64,000 nucleotides of DNA from Calliphora vicina (GCF_958450345.1 NC_088780.1:113906226-113970225), one strand, 5' to 3'. Counted from the stretch's first letter, positions 23,929-36,240 are shown. Program-made: numbers and translations. Notes: generated by a model not told the origin, from the letters alone.

Positions 23929-24229
23929 CTGTGCGGAACTTATTTGAGTTGAATTTTATGAGAGATTTATGCTTATTAAATTGATCAATTAAAAATGTAT
24001 TTTATAAAATAAAAAAAAAAAAATTATTAAAAAAAATTATTCGTGAACAAAAATTTGGGGTAGAAAAAATGGTTATACGTATCTACTCCGCTATCTATAA
24101 ATTTCCAGAATATTTATACTTTATGGGGTGGTAAATGAAAAATGTGGAAATTACAAATTTACCTCTGACCGGGTCAACCATTTTTCTTTTTATATTAAAA
24201 CTTTTCGATTTTGGCGGGGGAAATTTCGT

Positions 24230-24330
24230 TTTTCCAATTATTTTTCAGATACTCTTATTTTTGCCAAATCTATTCCAATCTAAGGGAGTAGAAACATGTC
24301 ACGTACTATGATGATGGTATTGCCCATATG
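24230..24330 (+). mobile_element. Family C right-end fragment
   Basis: Shares with the right end of the element at 4212-4983 the phrases TTTTTCAGATACTCTTATTT, ATGTCACGTACTATGAT and ATTGCCCATATG. The matching left end was not found; the preceding AT-rich DNA (24000-24230) may be part of it or another insertion. Confidence 0.5.
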
Positions 24331-24956
24331 AAAGGTACTCAATATGAAAAATTGTCTGTTCGCTAAATGCGATGTTCGTCAAATCGGAAAACGACTGTAT
24401 ATGAAATTTATTTTTGTTGAATTTTATGAGGATAAATACCAACATTTTAAAGAAATTTATGGTCCTTAAAGTGAATTTCTGAAGTGGGCCTTATATGGGA
24501 GCTATGAACAATTATAGACTGATCTTCATGAAATTAAGTCCCTCCTCGATTTCTGTCTATATAAAACATATTTGTGTTGAATTTTATTTGGATACCGACA
24601 TTTTTAAAGTTCATTAAAGTGCCCAAAAATATCGATGCTCACAAAATTTTTAAATATTATCTCATTTTATATGGGACATATTTGTAAATATAAGAATACC
24701 TAATTCTTGAGAATATTTGTAAGGGGACTTTCAATTGTTTACGTCTTTGGGTCAAAAATAACTTCAAAATTGCGGCCTATATTCTGCGGCCTGTTAACAT
24801 GGAAAGCCAGCCGACAGACGAATGAACGCACATCGTTAAATCGATTCAGAAAGTGATTCAGAGTCGATCGGCATACTTTTGGGCGTTACAAATATCAGCA
24901 CAGATGCTTAATACCCTACGGTGGTGTATATAAAGTCAAAAAATATATAAAGTCTG

Positions 24957-25023
24957 TATCTGTGTGTGTGTATGTGTTACAACATGTCCATTTTTATCAT
25001 TTTGCTCACACACACACACACAC
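24957..25023. repeat. Paired (TG)n and (CA)n microsatellites
   Basis: TGTGTGTGTG at 24961 and ACACACACACAC at 25009-25023 lie about 40 bp apart and are complementary, so they could pair. Simple sequence. Confidence 0.8.
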
Positions 25024-25811
25024 AATAAAGGAAGAAAAACAGCAACAAACATGAAAATGAAACGCGACAGCTTATTTATTCATGTTTTTTTCGGTTATTG
25101 GTTATTGCTGCAAAAAGGCATTAAACAACGTGAATTTCTTTTTATTTTGTTTTAAACGGATAAAATATTTAAATTTTATTTTGCTTATTTCCCAGCACGT
25201 GAGTATGTTTATGGAATGGTGTGAGTGTTCAACCAGTTCACCTGCTTTAGAGCCACTCAAATGTAGTTTTAAATATTTTTTTTCTGTTTTTAATTTTAAC
25301 ATGAAGTTGTTGTTTTAAGTGTTGTAGTTGTTGCTGTAGTTGTTATCATGTAAACACATTAAAGTTGTTGCATTGAAATCGAAGAGAGTGCACAATGTGA
25401 ACACACACAGCCACACATACCTTCATTCAGGGGAAAAAAAAGTTAAAACGGCGAAAAAGTATTAAAAATAAGAGCAAAAAAAAAATATTGTTTTATCGAC
25501 CATTTGCCATCTCATTACCTTGTCAATTTTTGTTAAAATCTCCAAACTACTTGCGCATCTACGTATACAAAAGCCAACGAAGTTTGAAAGAACTCAATCG
25601 TTGTGAGATAATAAAATCTTCCTTCGGATACAATGAAAAAAAAAACATACAGAAAGTGGTCCACTTTGACGCTTTGTATTTCAAGTTTAATTTTCAAAAA
25701 GCTTACGTCTTCCACACATTTTCAATACAATATTTTTCAATCGGGCCTGCAATTTAGGAAATACATATGAGCTCCAAATGTTTAAATTTTAAACATTTGT
25801 CTATGACTATT
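25024..25811. other. Non-coding spacer
   Basis: No gene recognised. Contains short TTG/GTTGTAG runs near 25310-25350. Confidence 0.4.
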
Positions 25812-26164
25812 AGGGTGGGTAAATTTTTTTGGTCAACAGGGGTATAACAAAAACGTGATCTACGAAAAATTCTAAGAAAATTTTCTCAAGAAACTATGGG
25901 TCTAAAATCAAAACCTAGCTCCCGCTGAGAGAGATATAATGATGATTAGTATAATGATCCCTTCGTTAAAAAAATTAAAAATTTCTCCCACTGTAAAAAA
26001 AAATTAGGACCAGCTGGACTATTAATTTATTCTACAAAAATTATCTACTCAATACGCCCTTTTAGAATTATAGGGTCGTTATTCTGTTCCAATCAAAAAG
26101 TCTCAATTTGTTGGACAGTGAAATTTCTTAAACGTGTATTTTGAAGTCTCTCAGCGGGAGAGAG
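25812..26164. mobile_element. Truncated relative of the 31.5-kb foldback element
   Basis: Its left end TTAGGGTGGGTAAATTT and the following ACGAAAAATTCTAAGAAAATTTTCTCAAGAAACTATGGGTC-type phrases match the left arm at 31537-31640. The inner arm GCTCCCGCTGAGAGAG (about 25918) recurs inverted at about 26144 (CTCTCAGCGGGAGAGAGC). The right terminus is missing where a mariner fragment begins. Confidence 0.5.
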
Positions 26165-26345
26165 CTTTTGTTTTGAAACATTTGTACAATATGAATTTAT
26201 TCAAATTATTGGCCATTCTTAGCTTGGCCCATCTTTCTGGCAACATATGAACGGTTCATAATTTGAGGCCAATAACGAATCAAGCCAATACCGGATACTC
26301 TGTTCCAAAGTTAAGCGTATCCCAAAGAGAGCATTCCACATTGAA
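26165..26345 (-). pseudogene. Mariner transposase C-terminal relic
   Basis: Minus-strand frame from 26342: NALFGIRLTLEQSIRYWLDS then LLASN, which fits the 'G.rF.s.q.i..wLd.ff.sK' region after the last catalytic Asp of mariner transposases. After one frameshift (about 26240) the next frame reads HMLPERWAKLRMANN, matching the family's 'LPeRW.kvi...G.yf' C-terminus. No catalytic residues are included and no TIR is seen. It is a short dead remnant, joined on its left to a truncated foldback element. Confidence 0.6.
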
Positions 26346-26627
26346 TGTTTCACGCATAGAATAAACACATAGAACGGAAGGAGAGAGTATATATATTGAA
26401 AAATTACTCTCTTTTCACACATACGGGTGATACAATAACAAAATACATGCAATACATTCTCATGAATTAGGTTTTTGACAACAGACTTACTTAGGTTTTT
26501 GGCTCTCAGTTACCTATCTAGTTGTTGTCTATGGTTTCACGGGTTATCGTAATGGATCCATTTTTCATCGCAAGTAATGATTTTCGAAGCAAAAGGACGT
26601 CAGTCAAGCTCATTCTATTTTCAAATA
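26346..26627. repeat. Relative of the 62.4-kb tandem repeat (family E)
   Basis: Shares ACACATACG, ACATTCTCA, GAATTAGGTTTTTGACAAC and an AGAACGGAA word with the repeat at 62365-62870, in similar order. It is a single diverged unit without defined ends. Confidence 0.4.
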
Positions 26628-26905
26628 TATATGGGGGATTTCATGTTAAGTGAAACAACTTTTGAAATCGATATTTTCCGGTTGAGATAAACTTTGCACC
26701 AAGGTTAGTCCTATTTTTCAACAAGATCGGAGGTCAAAATTTGACATTTTGGCCAAACAGGTATTTTTTCTCATCCATGTAACTTATTACCTATTGTTCT
26801 TAGCAAAATGTGTCCCAAATATGTAGTTTAGATAGCCATTTCTTCAATCTTTCGAAAAAATAATTTAAAAAAAAAATAAAAATATTTTTAATTTTTTTTC
26901 CGAAA
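26628..26905. mobile_element. Truncated family H element
   Basis: The terminus TATATATGGGGGATTTCATG..AAGTGAAACAACTTTTGAAATCGAT matches the right end of the 9421-11215 element in inverted orientation. Similarity continues with TTTTTCAACAAGATC, CATTTTGGCCAAAC and AATGTGTCCCAAATA. The other end is missing. Confidence 0.55.
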
Positions 26906-27716
26906 TCAAAAATGTTTTTGACTTCTTTTGTCATATCTGAAATCTCTGATTTTCCTCTACTTTTTTTTTGTAAGAGCTCACTCCTTTACACCTCTTCCCT
27001 CAGGCCTATAAAAACAACCATGTTTGTAGAATTTTATTTTATGCTCATGATATTTTTTTTTGTTTTTAAACTGACTTCTTTTTCGGCCTTTGGTTCTGGT
27101 CATATTCAATTTGCTGCTGTATTGTCGTTATAACGGGAAAAATGCAGAATGTCATTATTGATTGAGTTCTACAATAGCCATTCATGCATGTGTTTAATTG
27201 ACGGCATGTAATGAAATTCAATTAACACACCATAATATGAACACACATTCTGTGGAAGGTACAGACTGGATAATACAACAACTACAACTACATACTGACT
27301 AGATGCAGCCAACCAACCAATCAACCATTAATCCACACATATACGAGAACATCTATCTATCGACTCATTTATACACATATTTAATGTTCATACGCATAAA
27401 TAAAATTTTACTCAATTTTAAGTACTAAAAATAGTACGTTTATTTATAAAAATAGTACATTTATTTTTTATAAGGCAGAATATATAAAACATATGTATTT
27501 GAAAATGTAGTAAATGGAAACGCTTTTTTTAGGAGATCTTTTGTACAAAATTAAGGAATATTTGTGTTAAATTTAAATTGGAAACTAAATCTTCTTCTGA
27601 TTTGATTGCTCCTAACTTATTTGATCAAAGTTTTGAGTATATGTTAACCAGTCCCAAAGTTGACAGTACTAAACGAGGACATTAAATATAAAATTGCATA
27701 TCATTCATCTAGATAA
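26906..27716. other. Non-coding DNA, possibly unique
   Basis: 27060-27350 has few homopolymers and contains several TAATTGA/ATTCAATTAA words of the kind bound by homeodomain proteins. No gene is seen; regulatory function is speculation. Confidence 0.35.
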
Positions 27717-27899
27717 TTGAAGAAATGTATCCACAAATGCGGAAACTTTATTAACTCAAAAGATAAAACTTTACCAATCTATGGAACGGAAATGGAAAAA
27801 ATCCATGAATTAGGCTACGAATTGCTCCTTCATCCGCCTTATTATCCGTTTCCAAATACAAAACGTGCAATAGAAATATTCAAAGCGCTTGTGCTTTAA
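27717..27899 (+). pseudogene. Mariner transposase fragment
   Basis: The 60-residue frame contains KIHELGYELLLHPPYYP then FPNTKR at residues about 28-50. This fits the mariner 'l..lg.e.l.HPPYSPDL.P.DY.LF..l' region with about ten residues missing between PPY and FPN, which would remove the third catalytic Asp. The first 25 residues do not match the family. No TIRs were found nearby. It is a small, internally deleted relic. Confidence 0.6.
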
Positions 27900-28634
27900 T
27901 AACATTAGTTCAGTTTGATTGTTTCGCTATGAAAATATGATTTTTTTTGTCTCGGTGGACCCTTTGGGAGAAATGCCCATATGCAAAACTACAACACTAC
28001 AATACCTTATTTCTTATAAAATTAAATTATTTTATGTTTTTAATACCCTCAATATAAATTCAAACTACCTCTCCCCCATTAAGCATTTTCCCCGAAATAT
28101 ATGAATATTATCATCAATTGACCATCATCAGGCTCGTCATGACAGCAAATTTCTGTTAATATTTTTCTTTTAAAAACCTGAAAGACATACAATTTTCATC
28201 AATGAATAAAATAAAAACAAAAAGTGCCATCCTTCCATCAGTCACAGAGCCAGTCATTCACTTACTCACTCACTCATATGCAGCAATAAATGTTGTGACA
28301 ATAACAACAATCAACCTGATGGGCTTGTTGTTGTTGTCCTTTCCTCATATTTCAATTTAGTGTCTCATGAAACGTTGGAGATCCATCCATAAAAGAAGAA
28401 TTGTTGTCAGTTTGCTTTTTTACGAAAAGGAAAATTGTGTAAATACAGATTGGCGATAAAAATGAAAATAAAATGATATTAAATATTTAAAATAATTATT
28501 TACTTTTCTTTAACAATGAATGTTTTTTAAAGAAGAAAAGTATCAGAAGTTAAGATAAAAGAGTTGTTTACACTGGCATGCAGGAGGGTTTACACTTTGG
28601 TATACAAATATAAAATATACCTTAAGATCATATA
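27900..28634. other. Non-coding spacer
   Basis: Nothing recognised apart from CACTCACTCA-type simple sequence near 28255. Confidence 0.4.
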
Positions 28635-28636
28635 TA

Positions 28637-29348
28637 CAAGGTGGCGCAAAAGTAAACTTCCGATGTTTTTTGGCTGTAATTAAAATGATGTCATGTAAAT
28701 GGCCGCCGCCACAGTTGATTGTCATTTGAGCCCTTTTTATGGCATTTTCCATTACTTTGGCCAAAACTTCCGGCGATAGGTCCTTACATTCTTGACGGAT
28801 ATTGTCTTTAAGAGCTGCAAGAGTCTGAGGCTTGTTGACATAAACCCGCGACTTCAAAAAGCCCCACAAAGAGAAGTCTGGAGCGGTCAAATCAGGCGAT
28901 CTTGCTGGCCTGTGCAAATCTTCAAAACGGGAGATTAGGAGCCCGGGAAATGCATCCTTCAGCATATCGGTTGTGGCACGTGCAGTGTGTGCCGTTGCAC
29001 CGTTCTGTTGGAACCACATGTTTTCCAAACCCAATTCATCAAGTTGCGGCAAAAAGAACTCGTGCCCCAGAAGCTTACATTTTGCTTCTTTACGTACCCG
29101 CTAAGATCGAAGTGGGCCTCATCACTCAGCTGCGACGAAATTCACGTTGTCCAAAGTCACCGACCGATTATTGGTCAAATAAATAGTCAGCAATATTCCG
29201 CGTTCTGGAGCAGTGTAGCGTAACATTGTTTATTAACGTGTATTTTTCATGTGTTTACTACACAAATGTCAAAACAGAACTGACATTAGGGGCCAATCGC
29301 AAAATTTATAGCATTTTCTGATAGGAGGATTACGTTTGCGCCACCTTG
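28637..29348 (-). mobile_element. Internally deleted Tc1/mariner-type transposon
   Basis: The ends CAAGGTGGCGCAAAAGTAA (28637-28655) and, inverted, CAAGGTGGCGCAAACGTAA (29330-29348) are 19-bp TIRs with one mismatch. Both are flanked by the dinucleotide TA (28635-28636, 29349-29350), the duplication made by this superfamily. The 712-bp length is about half of a complete element. It contains the start and end of a transposase gene with the middle missing. Confidence 0.88.
28655..29226 (-). pseudogene. Transposase, DDE_3 type, deleted and frameshifted
   Basis: Minus strand. From an ATG at 29226 about 30 codons read MLRYTAPERGILLTIYLTNN, the N-terminal end of a helix-turn-helix transposase. Near 29132 the frame breaks and continues as SDEAHFDLSGYVKKQN, the first-Asp motif, so most of the DNA-binding domain is deleted. 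A 1-nt loss near 29060 precedes the long frame (29052 down), which holds FQQNGATAHTA and RSPDLTAPDFSLWGFLKSR. The usual second Asp in FQQDGA is Asn here. The frame ends with a C-terminal KDNIRQEC..INCGGGHLHDII block. The product cannot be active; the deletion, frameshift and Asp-to-Asn change are independent defects. Confidence 0.8.
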
Positions 29349-29350
29349 TA

Positions 29351-31536
29351 TTTCACTAAAGCGAAATAAATGTATTTTACCTCAATTGTTTGTCATTGTA
29401 CAATGATACAGATTGCTGAAAACACAAATTTGGACGCCTCGAAAATGATTTTTTTGATAAGTCGTAGTAGACATTTTTTCCCTCATGCCAAAAACTATCG
29501 AAAAATCGGTGGCACAATATCAACAAATTTTGGAATTACAAATTGACCCAAGCTACTGTACATAGTAAATGCTTTGCCATTTACTTGTAAACAACACGAA
29601 TGTAAGATTACCACAGATATGATAAGTGCATCATAACATGTTATTAAATCAATGTTCTCTTTATGTCGATCACTGCACAGTGAGGTAGAATCAAAATTTT
29701 TATTGGAAATAAATCCGGCATTTCTATCGCCTGGTCCGATCGGGATAAATTCGAGTTTTAGTTATTAAAATATGCCCAACAAGTGCTCCGGGTGCGGCGC
29801 TTTGGATCTCAAATTAGGGTACCTGGAATGGGTAAAGTTACCAATTGCATTGCAAGCACGTTTAGAATGAAGCCAAAAATATATACAACTAGACATTAGA
29901 GCAAAATACGGTCATTGACACTGTCAAAACTAAAAAAGTATGTTGCTAGTGTGAAAGAACTTACAAAAAATTGCCACACCTTTCTGAAGTCTATTCAAAT
30001 CGAATTTAATTTTTAAATACAGTTGCATAATTTATTTAAATAAGTTTTTAATAGTTTAACATGACAAACAAGCTGGCTGTTGTTGTTTTAGTTTAGGCAG
30101 GTTTGTGGTTAATTTTGCGCATTTTGCTTATAGTCTATGACAGACTAGTTTACCTTGAGTCGTTGTAGAGTTGGGATCGTTTGAAGTTTTGTCTGGTTGT
30201 TTTTTTTTGTTTTGTTTTTGTTTTCTTTGATGCCGATGTAGGAACGTGACTTTAAATAAATAAAAATTCAAGCTGTTGACAATTTAACCGGTAGTTTAAT
30301 GGTTTTTAATATACTCGTATTTATTAAAGTGTTTTTTTTTATTTTTGTTATTGCTGCTATTGTCTTCGCTGTAATCTGTGTCAAAAGTTGAATGAACTTT
30401 TTGATTTTTTTTATAGAATTTAAACAAGATTTACAAGCATTAAAATCATGTTTAATCTGTAAGATGTTTATTGAAAATTAACATCTTATGGGGGAAGTGT
30501 ATTTGCACAGACGGCTAATTTTAGTACGATTACGTTAAAAGCAAGAAAATAAAGAGTTTTATTACTTATGTATGTGAAATCGAAACTCGAAGAATTAAGA
30601 AAATAAATATAATTACTTACAAAATATTTATAATGATGGCAGAAAGCGTTAAGAAATTTGCTGGTTAAGATTTTTGTTATTGTTTTTATTGGGTTGCTAA
30701 AGAGTAAAGCTGATTTAAGTTAAAATTCGGAGAAATGTTTTGAATCAATTAAATCAGCTTAGTTTGAGGTTTGTTTTTATTAAGATTAAAACTTGATCTG
30801 TTTTTAAGTTTAGTTTTAACGTCACTGAAATGCTTTCAAACAAGTTGTCTGGTATACATGTTAAAAACAAACTTTGACATAATTGGTATAATAGCACTTA
30901 GCCTTAACGGCAAATTAAAGGTTTTTATAACATTTGGTTATTCAAAGGGCCACCCCTCATAGATATTGTCTATCAATTTCTATTCCATTTAGCCCAAACA
31001 AAAAAAAATAACTAAGGTTGAGTATATACAGTGAGTGACATTACAATGGAAACCTTTTTTGAAAACTATATTCCGTAATTTCAGTTTTCAAAACCATGAG
31101 AATTTACCAAATATATACGAATATTTCTAAAATAAAATTTACTAGGGTTTCTATTAAAATATAGCAAATTTTAGCGTTTTTAAGCTTCAAAGATTGAAAA
31201 AACAATATAAACTTTTAAACTCCTAAGGATATTCATATTTAGAGATATTCATACTTAGTAGTTTTTAATTGTTCATATACAATCTGATTTGAAAAATTTC
31301 ACTTTCGAAACTATCCAGCACAAATTTTGTAAATTTTGTTAATGGCAATTAGTTACCACATACATTATTTTGTAATGAGTGGTCGTTACCCATCACATTA
31401 TTTTATTTAGTAGAGTAGGTAGAGTATTTTTATACAGATTTCTAGTGTGTTTGACTGAAAAACGGGTAAGTGAATTGTTCAACTCCAGTCAAAGCCATTC
31501 ATTTATTTCTTCATATTATATTATTTTGTATGTTTA
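29351..31536. other. Non-coding DNA
   Basis: No gene recognised. 29670-29870 is somewhat GC-richer (TCCGGGTGCGGCGC near 29790), origin unknown. The phrase TCCGTAATTTCAGTTTTCAAAA near 31073 also occurs near 3985, so it belongs to a dispersed repeat. Confidence 0.4.
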
Positions 31537-31842
31537 TTAGGGTGGGTCGATTTGTTTCACAAAAAATCGTATAGCAGAAACGCATTCTACGGAAAATTCT
31601 AAGAAATTTTCCCCAAGAAACCATAGGTCTAAAATCAAATCCTATCTTGCGCATTTCGTCTTTTATCCAATGATATTTCAGTATTTAATTTTTTTTATTG
31701 GATAAAAGACGAAATGCGCAAGATAGGATTTAATTTTAGACCTATGGTTTCTTGAGCAAACTTTTTTAGAATTTCCGTATATTGCGTTTCTGCTATATGA
31801 TTTTTTACTTTTTCATCGTCCATACAAATCGACCCAGCCTAA
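31537..31842. mobile_element. Foldback (palindromic) MITE, 306 bp
   Basis: Ends TTAGGGTGGGTCGATTTG and, inverted, TTAGGCTGGGTCGATTTG are flanked by TGTTTA on both sides (31531-31536 and 31843-31848), a likely 6-bp target duplication. Nearly the whole element is a palindrome: 31621-31671 pairs with 31697-31747 with a single mismatch in 51, around a 25-nt AT-rich loop, and the outer arms pair with more mismatches. It is non-coding. A truncated relative is at 25812. Confidence 0.8.
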
Positions 31843-31848
31843 TGTTTA

Positions 31849-33353
31849 TGTTAAAACCATTGTTAACTTATGTTAAAATAACTCATACATGGAGTAGCTA
31901 GACTTTCAAAGACAAAAAAACAATCAGCATGCTGGTTCGATTCCCATACAAACCTTTTTTCTGTTTTTTAGCTACATATTCCTGGGGTGAAATGCCAGAT
32001 GAATTCAACTACAATTTAAGAGGTAGTGACGAGCGAACATGTTTTGCAGTGGAAATATTATGGTGTGTTGATGGTTTTCATATCATAAAATATACTAGGA
32101 CAGCAATCAGTCACAATTACATGTAGTTTGGAGATGCCAACAAGACATTCACCATCACACTCCTAGGGTTTTAATCGAATGTTTACAATCCAATGAATTA
32201 CTCAGTACCATAGAGAAACAAAATTATACCACGAAGGATGTTGTTATAAGGGTATGACAAATATGTATTTCAAAGCAGACAATTAATTCTTTAATTAGTT
32301 CAATGAGTCAATAAAAGAGCCATACAATTTTCTTGTTAAATAAAACCTAAGTTTCCTTTGATTTGTCAATACCATGAATACCTTTTAGTTGTTTTCTATT
32401 TCTTTTTTTAGTTGTTAATATAAGTTAGCACTAGCAGTGAATAAAAGTATTTAGTAATGAAATACAAAAATCATATAAATTTTTTGATAATTTTTGAAAT
32501 GATTAAATATTTGGAATAGATGCCATTCCATTGTCAGCCACTGTATATCAGTATAAAGGATATTAAAACCATTATATGTCAACATAGCCACCAAAAAGCA
32601 TAAGTCAATGTATGTACTATGTATGAATATCCACCTCTATTTGTCTGTAAATTCTGAATATTTTAGCCGTAGTTTCCTACAAAATAAAGGCAGCTCAGAG
32701 AAAAAAAAGATGCAAAAAAAAAAATGAAAAATGAGAGACAACAAAAACGAAAAAAGGCAGCAGAATTAATCGTATGCAAATTCAGTTTATGTTTACCCGC
32801 ATAATTGGTGTGAATTTACGATTCATTTAGTTGCCGCAAAGAATGGACATTGTGTAGAGTATTTTCAACTTACAAAGCCCAACAAACTTTAAACTAAAAA
32901 CGAGGTAAAATAAAAAAATAGTCTCTCAACAAACATTAAAAAACGCAACACCAAATCCAGCCGTCCCAATGAAAAACAGTTACAAAATTCATTTAGCAAT
33001 ACAAACAAACAAATGTACCAACGAACAGCACAGCACAGCAACAAGGTGGAATACAGAGTTTCATTTCAGGCTTTTAAGATTTTTATTTGTAATTCGACAG
33101 GACTAAAAATTTTAGCCAAAAGCTTTAAAAGTAACAAACATGGTAGGATTGGTTGGTTGGTTGACTGTTTTTAATTTTTTTTTACTTTTATTTATAAAAT
33201 GTTGTTTTGGCGGGTCTTATGAAGGATTTTAATACTGTAGCAACTCCCTTACAAACATACTTTACGATGACACTGAATTTATTATTTTGTTATTTCAATA
33301 TTGCTGTGGTACTTGCTGTTGTTGTTGATAATTCAACAGCCATTTAGTCCACT
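31849..33353. other. Non-coding DNA with one exon-like segment
   Basis: Aside from the segment at 31934-32126 listed separately, no gene is recognised. 32930-33060 is CA-rich (ACAGCACAGCACAGCAACAAG) like fly untranslated leaders. Confidence 0.4.
31934..32126 (+). other. B-box word and exon-like segment
   Basis: GGTTCGATTCC at 31934-31944 is a perfect pol III B box without a recognisable A box. Just downstream, CTGTTTTTTAG (31961-31971) looks like a splice acceptor and the GT at 32023 a weak donor, enclosing 51 nt at higher GC whose frame reads TYSWGEMPDEFNYNLRG. The open frame continues to 32126. It could be a decayed SINE or transposon, or a small host exon; I do not recognise the peptide. 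Confidence 0.25.
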
Positions 33354-33395
33354 CAGTCAGTCAGTCAGTCAAGCAACCAACCAACCAACCAACCA
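33354..33395. repeat. (CAGT)n followed by (AACC)n microsatellite
   Basis: CAGTCAGTCAGTCAGTC is followed after three bases by five AACC units. Simple sequence. Confidence 0.9.
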
Positions 33396-36240
33396 GCCAT
33401 TCAGTCATCCATTTAGCCAAAAGTTATTTGAGTTGGTCACTATACCGATAAAGAAGAAATAAAAGGGAATAATTTAAAGTTTTCCTTTTTGTTTAAGTAT
33501 TTTCTGTTTTACTTAACAATACTTAAGTTGGCGAAAAAATGCCATTTTAAAATGTTTTTAAATTTTTCTTTTTATTATTACGAGTACTGTTATGGTTGTT
33601 GTTATTATAGTTGTTGTCGTTTGTTGTTTTTATTTTTTTTGCTTTAGACATCTTTAAAGTTAATTTTTTATGACTTTAGACACTCGTTACCAGGTCGGTT
33701 GTACTTGCCATTTTGGCGGCACAACAGAAGCTCAAGATTGAGGAGAGTATGTATAGTTTTCAGATAGCTTAGTTCAAAACAAACTGTTCTAAAAGTTCAG
33801 TTACTCGCTGATGTCAAAACAAATTTAAAGACAGACATCCTGCTTTTGTTAAGCTTTACGACAAATGAGAAAATAAATATTTTCCACGATTTTGCAAGCC
33901 GATTTTTTGCTTTCAATATAAAATATATTGTCGGCAGTGGTTCTAGTAATCGGAGACACAATACAGTGCATTAGTGGGACAGAATCAAAATATTTTGTAA
34001 ATATATCTACCATTTCTAACTGCCTGAGAGGCAGTTAGAAATCTTTAAAAGTGACTCTATGGTGTCTCTCTGATTAGGCCTATATAAAGTATAGTTAGCG
34101 TGTTATAAGCATTTGAATAATTTCAAATTTCTCCTTACTTCCGGTCCACTTTTTTCAAAATATTCGTCGATTTCGAAAAGAAAATTTTCTTAAGGAACGT
34201 AAAATGCTTTTATATTTATATTTTATAAGGATATTTCAAAATAGAAAATGTCTAAAATATACTAACAGCGGTTTTCCTGAAGATACTTTGAATTTAGGCT
34301 AAGAGTTCTACGCAAAAATAAACTCTTTAGCACAAATTATACTGATATGCATCAGCAGGTTTTAGTAATAGAAAACAAACAAAATAAAATATCAAAATGG
34401 TTATGGTATGGAAAGAACGACAAATATATAATACACTTGTACAGCACTCACATAAGTGTCCTATCTGAAAATAGTTAAGTTCTCATAATTATATACATAC
34501 CTAGAATCTGAACTCGTACTCCCAAATTTTATACCGATTGGTCAACAATTTTTCATAGCTATCCAAATAAAATTCAACACAAATGTACGGAAATCATATC
34601 AAATTTATCTGCTCGTATTTCATACAATTCTGAATACATATATTTTGGAATACCAAAATTGTGATGTATCCAGGGAGATGTATATGGCATCCATTTCTGT
34701 ATAACTGTATCATGTTTGCCAACCCTGGGAATAATTTTATTGGTCCGAACGTTTAGTTGAATCGTTATAAAAAAGGACTCCTTATGATGTTATTATACAT
34801 AATGAAAAACATTTTCTGGCTGCCCTTTGATTTTTAATAACAACATAATCCAGTTATATAAAATATTTTCAGCTCTCATTGTACACTTTAGGATCAGTGA
34901 TAAATATCATATATTTATCTCCCAGTTGTTGAGAAAAATATACGAAAAATACAAAGACTTAATCATATTTCTTTAAATATTGAGAAAATCGAAGCGAAAT
35001 ATTGAATAGTCTGGTTATAACTAAAGGGTATTTAAAATTCGCCGCGGCCATATACTTACAACAATCGAAATTGATTCTTTTCTGCATTACCAGCAGTTAA
35101 AGGAAATTACATTTTTTTCTACAACGTCGGCTCTTTTGTGGAATTTATAAAACTTTTAAATCGTAATTGCAGTCAACAACAACAACAAACACAAACACAA
35201 ACATATTATTGTCGTCTTTAAATATCCTTTGAGCTACGAGTATTACAATAAAATTTATTTATACAGAAACAACAAAAAGCCAAAAAGAAATACAAAACAG
35301 ACCTAGACTACATTTAAATAATATTTTAGCTTACTCGTGTTATTATGGGTCAAAGGTTTAACACAATAAAATTAAGAAAAAGGGCAACAAAAATATAAAA
35401 AATAGGTTTTTTAATGCATGCCTAAACTTGGTGTGATTTTGTTATCCACTCCGCCATCAAAAAAGGTCAATTATTTGGAATTATATATATATTTTCTGTT
35501 TGTTCTTAGTAATTTAACAACGATTTGTTGGACCCTCCTTCCGTTACAACCTCCATTCCACCACAAACATATACAAAAAAAAACAATCACAGCAGTACTG
35601 TGAAATACACAAAGACAGATTTACGGACAGACAGACAAACACGCAGTTACATGGTCGGCGTAGAAGAGATGAAAAAGGTTTCATTGGGATTTCAAATTAT
35701 ATTTAAATTGTGTTTATTTTGGAATGTTTAAATATCCAAACTCATCTTCCCAATGGATTTTAAATTGATTCAGTAATTAATTTAATTCTGGCATATTCTG
35801 GTGTTTACTCTTTTTTTTTTTATTTATAATTTTTAAAAAAAGGAAAACATTATTTTTTAACAAATGTTTGTAAATGTTTATAATTGTTGTGATTTTATAT
35901 TTAATTTGTTGTATTTTATTTACTTGTTCTCTCATTAAGTCAAATAAAAATAAAATGAAATATTGAAATCCCATCAAATTGTCACTTAATTATAATAAAG
36001 TTTACATTGACATTTATTCGTTGCTGCATTGTAGGGGGAAAAAAGGGATACAAGTACAATTAGTGGTGCTTAATTGCATGTGATAATCAAATGATGATGG
36101 TAGAAAACATTACGATTAATATTTGATTATTGGTTGGAGTGGAAAAAAAGCAACATTATGTTATATTTTGGTTTTAATAAAAACTTTTAGGAATAACAAA
36201 GGACCTTTGATAAATACATACTATGTGTGAACAAAGTAGA
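33396..36240. other. Non-coding DNA
   Basis: No gene recognised. A 14-bp perfect hairpin (ATTTCTAACTGCCT, 3-nt loop, inverse) sits at 34012-34042. Frames at 35418-35731 do not resemble a known protein. Confidence 0.4.

Larger units (their letters stand above)
23097..24930 (-). mobile_element. Family B Helitron-like element with nested insertions
   Basis: On the minus strand the element ends with the family B terminus (complement reads GAACAAGTAAG.., TCAAGCCCGACCAT hairpin, 23103-23143). It continues through the tandem-unit phrases (GGGCCTTATATGGGAGCTATG near 24490) to the head (GAGTCGATCGGCATAC near 24862, GGGCGTTACAAATATCAGCAC, and ATACCCTACGGTGGTGTATAT at 24911). It is interrupted by the hAT-like MITE at 23286-23928 and by AT-rich DNA with a family C right end at about 24000-24330. 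Confidence 0.6.

Noticed and set aside
28902..29223. Plus-strand frames of 94 and 78 codons
   Set aside because: Antisense to the transposase pseudogene, whose family motifs are clear on the minus strand.
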